A stretch of DNA of 64,000 bases from SIG714 sp964638675. GTDB lineage: Bacteria; Bacillota; Clostridia; Oscillospirales; CAG-272. The stretch spans positions 1-64,000 of the forward strand of contig CAZXAU010000003.1 in NCBI GenBank assembly GCA_964638675.1. The letters are read 5' to 3'. This document shows positions 58,846 to 64,000 of the stretch, piece by piece (position 1 is the first letter of the stretch; every line of letters starts with the position of its first letter). The translations under genes and the position numbers were made by a program. Under the pieces are notes generated by a model that had not been told where the DNA came from, did no database searches, and worked only from the letters and a program-made list of their open reading frames with translations.

Positions 58846-60150
58846 TTACCTCACCACTGCAAGCACCACCGGATGCTCTTGCGGTTTTTCTTTTCCTATG
58901 TATGTTGCGTCCAAAAGCTTCTTTTCGGACTGGGCAAACATTTCACTCTTGGTGCTTGTGAAAAGAGTTGCAATGACATCGCCTTTTTTGACAAAATCGC
59001 CTGTCTTTTTCCTGAGTATGATTCCGGCGCTCGGGTCGATCACATCTTCTATCGTATTTCTTCCGGCACCTAAAAGCAGGCTTGCAACGCCGTACTCTTC
59101 TGTATTTACGCTCTGTATATATCCTTCTTTAGCCGATATCACTTCATGAGCAAAAAGTGGCTTCGGGAAATTATCGGTATTGTATATCCACTCGGGATCT
59201 CCGCCCTGTGCTTTTACCATCTGAGCAAATTTATCAAGCGCGCTTCCCGACGATATCGCTTTCTTTACTGCGCTCTCACATTCCTGCTCGCTTCCCTTTC
59301 CTGCAAGGAATAGCATATAGCTTGCAAGTGCAATGCAAAGCTCGGTCAGATCATCCGCTCCCTCTCCTCTGAGAGTCTCGACAGCCTCTATAACTTCGAG
59401 TGAATTTCCTATGGCATTCCCGAGCGGACGGTCCATATCGGTTATAAATGCCGCCGTCTGCTTTCCTGCCTTCTTTCCGATATCGACCATGATCCTTGCA
59501 AGTTCCTTGGAATTTTCAAGAGTTTTCATGAACGAACCGCTTCCCGTTTTGACATCGAGCAGAATACAGTCGTCATCTGCGGCAAGCTTTTTGCCCATAA
59601 TACTTGATGCTATAAGCGGCATACTGTCTATAGTAGCCGTGACATCACGCAAGGCATACAGCTTTTTGTCGGCAGGTGCAAGTGTTGCGCTCTGTCCTGC
59701 AATGGCAATTCCGGTTTCATTCACGATCTTTTCAAATTCTTCTGTCGTGAATGTCGTGCGAAGTCCCCTGATAGACTCAAGCTTATCTATCGTTCCTCCG
59801 GTATGTCCGAGCCCTCTTCCGCTCATCTTGGCAATTTTCACGCCAAGTGCGGCACAGATCGGTGCAACGACAAGCGATGTCTTATCTCCGACTCCGCCTG
59901 TTGAATGCTTGTCAACCCTTATTCCGTCTATATTCGCAAACGAAAGCTTATCTCCCGAATCTCTGACGGCAAGCGTAAGCTCTGTTGTTTCATCAATATC
60001 CATTCCCTTGAAATAGATTGCCATACAGAGAGCCGATGCCTGATAATCGGGTATTTCTCCCTTTGCATATCCGTCGACAAAGAAGCGTATTTCTTCTTTC
60101 GACAGCTTTTCTCCGTCCCTTTTCTTTTTGATTATATCGAACATTCTCAT
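58846..60150 (-). CDS. pdp: Pyrimidine-nucleoside phosphorylase
   Basis: 434 residues from the start at 60150 (MRMFDIIKKKRDGEKLSKEE). Family marks are KHSTGGVGDKTSLV, KMSGRGLGHTGGTIDKLESI (the phosphorylase signature), and a C-terminal glycine-rich domain with DPSAGIILRKKTGDFVKKGD. It splits uridine or thymidine into base and (deoxy)ribose-1-phosphate, feeding deoB. GGAG 7 bases upstream is part of leader repeat A; an ATG 12 bases earlier overlaps that site. Confidence 0.94.
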   Translation of the reverse strand: MRMFDIIKKKRDGEKLSKEEIRFFVDGYAKGEIPDYQASALCMAIYFKGMDIDETTELTLAVRDSGDKLSFANIDGIRVDKHSTGGVGDKTSLVVAPICAALGVKIAKMSGRGLGHTGGTIDKLESIRGLRTTFTTEEFEKIVNETGIAIAGQSATLAPADKKLYALRDVTATIDSMPLIASSIMGKKLAADDDCILLDVKTGSGSFMKTLENSKELARIMVDIGKKAGKQTAAFITDMDRPLGNAIGNSLEVIEAVETLRGEGADDLTELCIALASYMLFLAGKGSEQECESAVKKAISSGSALDKFAQMVKAQGGDPEWIYNTDNFPKPLFAHEVISAKEGYIQSVNTEEYGVASLLLGAGRNTIEDVIDPSAGIILRKKTGDFVKKGDVIATLFTSTKSEMFAQSEKKLLDATYIGKEKPQEHPVVLAVVR

Positions 60151-60295
60151 ATAAAACTCCATTCCGCCGCCAAGGCGGCGGCACAAATCATTGATGAAAT
60201 TCGCCGAGCCTGCGAATTCGCAGAACCTGCGAGGGCGAATTTAGGCGTGAAACAGATGAACTTACGGGAACAAGTAGATCATAGCTTTCACGCTA
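60151..60295 (-). repeat. Structured leader repeat, family A, copy 2
   Basis: On the minus strand: GCGTGAAA..TTTCACGC, then AAATTCGCC..GGCGAATTT enclosing CTGCGAATTCGCAG, then CCGCCGCC-TT-GGCGGCGG, and GGAATGGAG as the pdp ribosome site. It begins 25 bases past the cdd stop. It is the partner of 19958-20083, with changed but still paired stems. Confidence 0.85.
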
Positions 60296-60319
60296 CACCT
60301 CTGATTACCTGTAGATATG

Positions 60320-60730
60320 TTACTCTTTTCCGAGATTGGATTTAGTGAATGAATAGGGCAAAAGCTCGGCAAGCGTATATTCTCCGAACTGAGAAGTCGA
60401 GCCGAGCACGAATCTGAAATCTTCTCCGACAAATTCGGAATAAACCTGACGGCATACACCGCAGGGTGCACAGAATACGCCTTCCTGCCCTTCATTTCCG
60501 CCGATTATTGCGACCTTTAAAAATTCAGACTCGCCCTCACTGACCGCCTTGAAAAGTGCGACCCTCTCGGCACAAACCGAGGGAGAATATGCGGCGTTTT
60601 CAATATTACAGCCTGTATACACATTTCCGCTTTTTGTCACAAGAGCTGCTCCTACCGTGAAGTGCGAATATGGAGCATAAGATTTTTTTCTCTGCTCATT
60701 TGCAAGAATTATAAGCTCGGCATCGCTCAT
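60320..60730 (-). CDS. cdd: Cytidine deaminase
   Basis: 136 residues with the zinc site of tetrameric deaminases: VCAERVALF (Cys, catalytic Glu) and CAPCGVCRQV (two Cys). SYAPYSHFTVGAAL and GCNIENAAYSPS are the substrate-binding stretches. It turns cytidine to uridine for pdp and udk. It is 101 bases after deoB, with short AT-rich tandem repeats between. Confidence 0.95.
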   Translation of the reverse strand: MSDAELIILANEQRKKSYAPYSHFTVGAALVTKSGNVYTGCNIENAAYSPSVCAERVALFKAVSEGESEFLKVAIIGGNEGQEGVFCAPCGVCRQVYSEFVGEDFRFVLGSTSQFGEYTLAELLPYSFTKSNLGKE

Positions 60731-60778
60731 AATAATTGACCCTTTCTCTCTTATTTTTTAAATATACATTTGGTTTAT

Positions 60779-60833
60779 TTGATAAATCTGATTCATCAAA
60801 TTTATCTGATTAATCTGATTTATCGGATTTATC
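60779..60833. repeat. Short AT-rich tandem repeats between deoB and cdd
   Basis: Imperfect units of about 10 bases like TGATTTATC and TGATTAATC occur five or six times, ending at the deoB stop codon. The repeats may vary in number. Confidence 0.6.
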
Positions 60834-61989
60834 ATAGGACCTGCTTCAGGAATGACTTGCCCTTTGTTTCGCCGGCATCGCAACCGAAATACTCAAGAAC
60901 GCTCGCCGAAATATCGGCAAAGCTGCTCCTTGTTCCGAGATTGACACCTTTTTTGATATTCTTTCCGCATATCATCATCGGCACATACTCTCTTGAGTGG
61001 TCGGTTGACGGTGTTGCAGGATCGCATCCGTGGTCTGCTGTTATGATAAGAATGTCGTCATCACGCATTCCGCCGAGAAATTCACCGAGCTGAACATCAA
61101 AATCGGTCAGTGCTTTGGCATATCCCGGAATATCATTTCTGTGTCCGTATACCATATCAAAATCGACAAGATTGACAAAACACAGTCCATCGAAATCTCT
61201 TTTCTGTATATCAAGAGTTTTATTCATTCCATCGGTATTATTTACGATTCTGTTCGCTTCAGATATCGATTTTCCCGCAAAAATATCTATTATCTTTCCG
61301 ACCGATATTGTAGCGTAACCCTCTTTCATAAGGATATCCATCATCGTGGTTGCAGGCGGCAAAAGTGAATAGTCGTGTCTTCCCGATGTTCTTGTAAATG
61401 GGTATTCGCCTGTAAACGGGCGTGCAATTACCCTGCCGACTCCATGCTTGCCGCACAGCATTTCTCTTGCGATCCCGCAGTATCTGTACAGCTCATTCAG
61501 CGGAACAACATCCTCATGTGCGGCGACCTGAAAGACGCTGTCGGCAGATGTATATACGATAAGTGCGCCTGTTTTTATATGCTCCTCACCGTAATCCTTG
61601 ATCACCTCAGTTCCCGAATAAGGCATATTACAAAGCGTTTTTCTGCCCGTTCTTCTCTCAAATTCGGCAATGACATCCTGAGGAAATCCGTTCGGATATG
61701 TCGGGAGTGGTTCGGGCGATATTATGCCTGCGATCTCCCAATGTCCTATTGTTGTATCCTTACCTTTTGAACTCTCAGCCATTCGGGCAAACGAAGCCTG
61801 CGGATCCTCAATTCCTCCGCCGACTGTATCGATATTAAACAGTCCTAATTTTTTCATATTCGGGCAGTTGAAATTCGGATGATTTCTCACCGCCCCGAGG
61901 GTATTACTCCCCTCATCGTGCCAATATGACGCATCCGGCATTTCTCCAATTCCGAAGCTGTCCAGCACTATTATAAACATTCTCTTCAT
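60832..61989 (-). CDS. deoB: Phosphopentomutase
   Basis: Alkaline-phosphatase-superfamily mutase of 385 residues: VLDSFGIGEMPDA at the N-terminus, the nucleophile Thr in GKDTTIGHWEIAG, and metal ligands in NLVDFDMVYGHRND and ITADHGCDPATPSTDHSRE. It interconverts (deoxy)ribose 1- and 5-phosphates, linking pdp and deoD to deoC. It lies between cdd and deoD. Confidence 0.96.
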   Translation of the reverse strand: MKRMFIIVLDSFGIGEMPDASYWHDEGSNTLGAVRNHPNFNCPNMKKLGLFNIDTVGGGIEDPQASFARMAESSKGKDTTIGHWEIAGIISPEPLPTYPNGFPQDVIAEFERRTGRKTLCNMPYSGTEVIKDYGEEHIKTGALIVYTSADSVFQVAAHEDVVPLNELYRYCGIAREMLCGKHGVGRVIARPFTGEYPFTRTSGRHDYSLLPPATTMMDILMKEGYATISVGKIIDIFAGKSISEANRIVNNTDGMNKTLDIQKRDFDGLCFVNLVDFDMVYGHRNDIPGYAKALTDFDVQLGEFLGGMRDDDILIITADHGCDPATPSTDHSREYVPMMICGKNIKKGVNLGTRSSFADISASVLEYFGCDAGETKGKSFLKQVL

Positions 61990-62020
61990 GGATTTTATTT
62001 TTTCTTCCTCTTTGGAAAAG

Positions 62021-62200
62021 AGGAAGCGAGAAACCTTCCTACCTTTGGTTTATTTTGTTTCGGATGATTTATCACAGAATTTTCGCTTGTAATCCTATCT
62101 TAGCGGTTCTGCACATTTCGGGAAACAGGAAACGAGAAACCTTCCCACCTTCGGTTTATTTTGTTTAGGATGATTTGCTATAAAAATTTGCTTGTTTCCC
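62021..62200. repeat. Two-unit direct repeat between deoD and deoB
   Basis: AGGAAGCGAGAAACCTTCCT at 62021 and AGGAAACGAGAAACCTTCCC at 62127 begin two units of about 73 bases that share GGTTTATTTTGTTT and GGATGATTT; the period is 106. Each unit has a small CGAGAAACC..GGTTT pairing. Confidence 0.8.
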
Positions 62201-62258
62201 TTTCAAAAAAGTTTTTGAATGTTTTATGAATGGGGTACGGGGCAAAGCCACGATTATT

Positions 62259-62990
62259 TTAAAGCGGCTTTTTAGCCATTTCCACCGCTGTATTCAGAGC
62301 AATCTCCATCATCTGACGGAAGGCTGTCTGCCTCTCTTCTGATGTTGTTTCCTCGTGTGTTATAATGCTGTCGGATATTGTACAGATCGAAAGAGCACGC
62401 TTGCCTGCACGCAGTGCGTTCATATAAAGACCTGCGGCTTCCATTTCGACCGCCATAACGCCCATCTTGGACCATTTCAGAGTGTCCTCCGGAAAGTCGT
62501 TATAGAACTGGTCGGATGAGAGTATATTTCCGACAAAGAATCTTGCATCAAGCTTTTCAGCCTCGGCAATTGCCGTTTTGAGAAGCTCATAATCTGCGAT
62601 AGGAGCGAAAGTTCCGGGCAGATGATAATGATTTGCGTAATTGGATGTCGTACATGCACCCATTCCGAAAACGATATCATAAAGCTTGATCTGAGGCTGA
62701 ATAGCACCTGCTGAACCTATTCTTATAATGTTATCGACTCCGAAGAAGTTAAAAAGCTCATATGAATAAATTCCTATTGACGGAATTCCCATTCCGCTTG
62801 CCATGACCGAGACGGGAATGCCCTTCCATGTTCCGGTATAACCCTGAACTCCTCTTACATTGTTAAAAAGCTTAGGATCTTCAAGAAAAGTTTCGGCAAC
62901 GAACTTTGAACGCAATGGATCTCCCGGCATAAGAACTGTTTTTGCTATCATATCCTCTGTCGCCTGTATATGCGGTGTAGGTACTGCCAT
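62259..62990 (-). CDS. deoD: Purine-nucleoside phosphorylase
   Basis: Hexameric-type phosphorylase of 243 residues: IAKTVLMPGDPLRSKFVAET (phosphate site), GSGMGMPS-type turn as ASGMGIPSIGIYSYELF, RIGSAGAIQP, VMAVEMEAAGLYMNAL and TISDSIITHE with the Asp acid. It splits purine nucleosides to base and ribose-1-phosphate. Second gene of the cluster, 59 bases after deoC. Confidence 0.96.
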   Translation of the reverse strand: MAVPTPHIQATEDMIAKTVLMPGDPLRSKFVAETFLEDPKLFNNVRGVQGYTGTWKGIPVSVMASGMGIPSIGIYSYELFNFFGVDNIIRIGSAGAIQPQIKLYDIVFGMGACTTSNYANHYHLPGTFAPIADYELLKTAIAEAEKLDARFFVGNILSSDQFYNDFPEDTLKWSKMGVMAVEMEAAGLYMNALRAGKRALSICTISDSIITHEETTSEERQTAFRQMMEIALNTAVEMAKKPL

Positions 62991-63049
62991 TTTTATATCT
63001 CCTTAATTAGTGTTAATATTATTCTGAAATTCATTAAATATTATAGATT

Positions 63050-63709
63050 TTATTGATTTTCCTGAGACTTGACTATCTTCACGATCCGGCTTGTTCCGAG
63101 GCGGTCTGCGCCGAGAGCAATAAAGTCCTCTGCATCCTCGATCGATGATATGCCGCCTGCCGCCTTGACCTTGACATTCTCGCCGACATTTTCAGCCATA
63201 AGCTTAACATCCTCACGTGTTGCACCTGCCTTTGAAAAGCCGGTGGAGGTCTTGATATAATCTGCACCCGAGCGTGTTACGATCTCGCACATTTTTATTT
63301 TTTCATCGTCTGTGAGCAGGCAGGTCTCAATTATGACCTTCAGAACCTTGTCGCCGCAGATATCCTTCAGGAGTGCTATTTCGTTTTCGACATATTCATA
63401 GTTTCCTGCTTTAAGCTCGCCGATATTTATGACCATATCGATCTCGTCAGCACCTTCCTCAAGTGCCTCTTTGGTTTCATATGCCTTTACAGCAGGAGTG
63501 TTGTAGCCGTTGGGGAATCCTATTACAGTACAGATCTTAAGTCTGTCCCCTACATAATATTTTGCCCTTCCGACATATGACGGAGGAATACAAACAGATG
63601 CCGTGTTATATTTCATTCCGTCGTCGCATATCGATTTGATATCCTCCCATGTTGCGCATTGTGACAGAAGTGTGTGGTCACACTTTTCGAGTATTTTTTC
63701 GATTTCCAT
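63050..63709 (-). CDS. deoC: Deoxyribose-phosphate aldolase
   Basis: 219 residues from the start at 63709 (MEIEKILEKCDHTLLSQCAT). The Schiff-base Lys lies in ADYIKTSTGFSKAGA, the proton-relay Lys in VKVKAAGGISS, and DMVINIGELKAGNY is the conserved strand. It splits deoxyribose-5-phosphate to glyceraldehyde-3-phosphate and acetaldehyde. First gene of the cluster. An ATG 15 bases upstream, in frame, is the first of the double start left by leader repeat B. Confidence 0.96.
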   Translation of the reverse strand: MEIEKILEKCDHTLLSQCATWEDIKSICDDGMKYNTASVCIPPSYVGRAKYYVGDRLKICTVIGFPNGYNTPAVKAYETKEALEEGADEIDMVINIGELKAGNYEYVENEIALLKDICGDKVLKVIIETCLLTDDEKIKMCEIVTRSGADYIKTSTGFSKAGATREDVKLMAENVGENVKVKAAGGISSIEDAEDFIALGADRLGTSRIVKIVKSQENQ

Positions 63710-63844
63710 ATTTACGACCATAGCTTTCGCATTGCGAAAGCTCCCTTTCTTTTCTTTCGGAATTGGGGCTGGTTTTGCGGAGCAAAATCGCTTTTCCGGT
63801 GGCAAAAGCCACAAAACGTGTCTGAAAAATCTATTTTTCAGACT
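63710..63844 (-). repeat. Structured leader repeat, family B, copy 2
   Basis: Same order as at 53857-53987. It has GTCTGAAAAA..TTTTTCAGAC, a GTGGC/GCCAC stem, a GATTTTGC-TCC-GCAAAACC stem, AAAGGGAG, an AGCTTTCGCAATGCGAAAGC stem, then ATGGTCGTAAATATG. Between the ribosome-like site and the start stands only the last hairpin. It also holds a six-codon frame, ATG CGA AAG CTA TGG TCG TAA, ending two bases before the deoC ATG. Confidence 0.85.
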
Positions 63845-63896
63845 TTATCCACCGATTAAATTATATTAAACAATATTTAATAAAAATTACAATACG

Positions 63897-63925
63897 ATTA
63901 TACTATCAAAATCATGTGTTGTCAA
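63897..63925 (-). promoter_or_regulatory. Consensus promoter of the nucleoside cluster
   Basis: TTGACA, 17 bases, TATAAT, all perfect, reading into leader repeat B and deoC. Confidence 0.88.
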
Positions 63926-64000
63926 GAGAGATTTTTGAAAACGAGCATATATAGGGTAAAAAAACGAATAAAATACTGTTAGTAAAAATAAATATAGTGA

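Noticed and set aside
60779..60833. CRISPR-like array
   Set aside because: Units are about 10 bases, AT-rich and without spacers; they are simple tandem repeats.

Overview
The window reads as chromosome from an anaerobic Gram-positive member of the Clostridia, probably an Oscillospirales-type gut bacterium. The grounds are: moderate-to-low GC; ribosomal protein L27 with a Prp-cleavable N-terminal extension next to prp; an L21-type leader RNA; a desulfoferrodoxin; a LytTR/LiaF-like operon; an RHS wall protein of DNRLRE type; and a conjugative-element remnant of a kind common in gut clostridia. The species assignment is inference.

Layout. 0-12 kb is accessory: a tyrosine recombinase, a 2,075-residue RHS polymorphic toxin ending in a GIY-YIG nuclease-like domain with a likely immunity gene behind it, a scrap of a second RHS core, and a decayed conjugative/mobilizable element (HTH, coupling-protein C-terminus, relaxase, cargo) ending at tRNA-Ser(GCU). 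12-20 kb carries small core operons on the minus strand: bioY, thioesterase, acyltransferase and a DUF6320-like membrane protein; luxS with a C_GCAxxG_C_C protein; an FNT channel; and a glycosyltransferase. A relic LytTR promoter and a GrpB/pyrophosphatase fusion follow. 20-23 kb holds a 5'-3' exonuclease, an unknown protein and a GNAT acetyltransferase.

23.1-34.7 kb is a genomic island in tRNA-Pro(UGG). A chimeric tRNA-Pro, an intact tRNA-Pro and, 11.2 kb on, a decayed copy of the tRNA 3' half bracket a type I restriction-modification locus with AlbA_2, DUF2971 and coiled-coil accessory genes, a deformylase variant and several defence-gene scars. 35-39 kb has small housekeeping or unknown genes (YccF, SGNH hydrolase, NERD nuclease-like, HTH, SLOG). 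39-46 kb has a large secreted protein with a tightly linked 36-residue peptide gene, and a two-gene phosphonate pathway. 46-52 kb has LiaF-like/LytTR, a MATE exporter behind a structured leader, a vWA protein, and an SGNH/DUF4358 pair. 52-56 kb has a PLP enzyme, an M42 peptidase, a broken ADP-ribosylglycohydrolase and desulfoferrodoxin. 56-64 kb has rplU-prp-rpmA and a complete nucleoside catabolism/salvage cluster in transcription order deoC-deoD-deoB-cdd-pdp-tdk-udk, with a consensus promoter at the window edge.

Most striking beyond the genes are two families of structured leader repeats. Family A is at 19958-20083 and 60151-60295; family B is at 53857-53987 and 63710-63844. Each copy sits directly before a start codon, keeps a multi-hairpin architecture with changed but still paired stems, and leads into an ATG-N9-ATG double start. 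Two of the four copies are in the nucleoside cluster. Other signals are the duplicated LytTR promoter/operator, the tandem island ends at tRNA-Pro and a candidate leaderless SLOG gene. I saw no CRISPR array, complete insertion sequence or rRNA.
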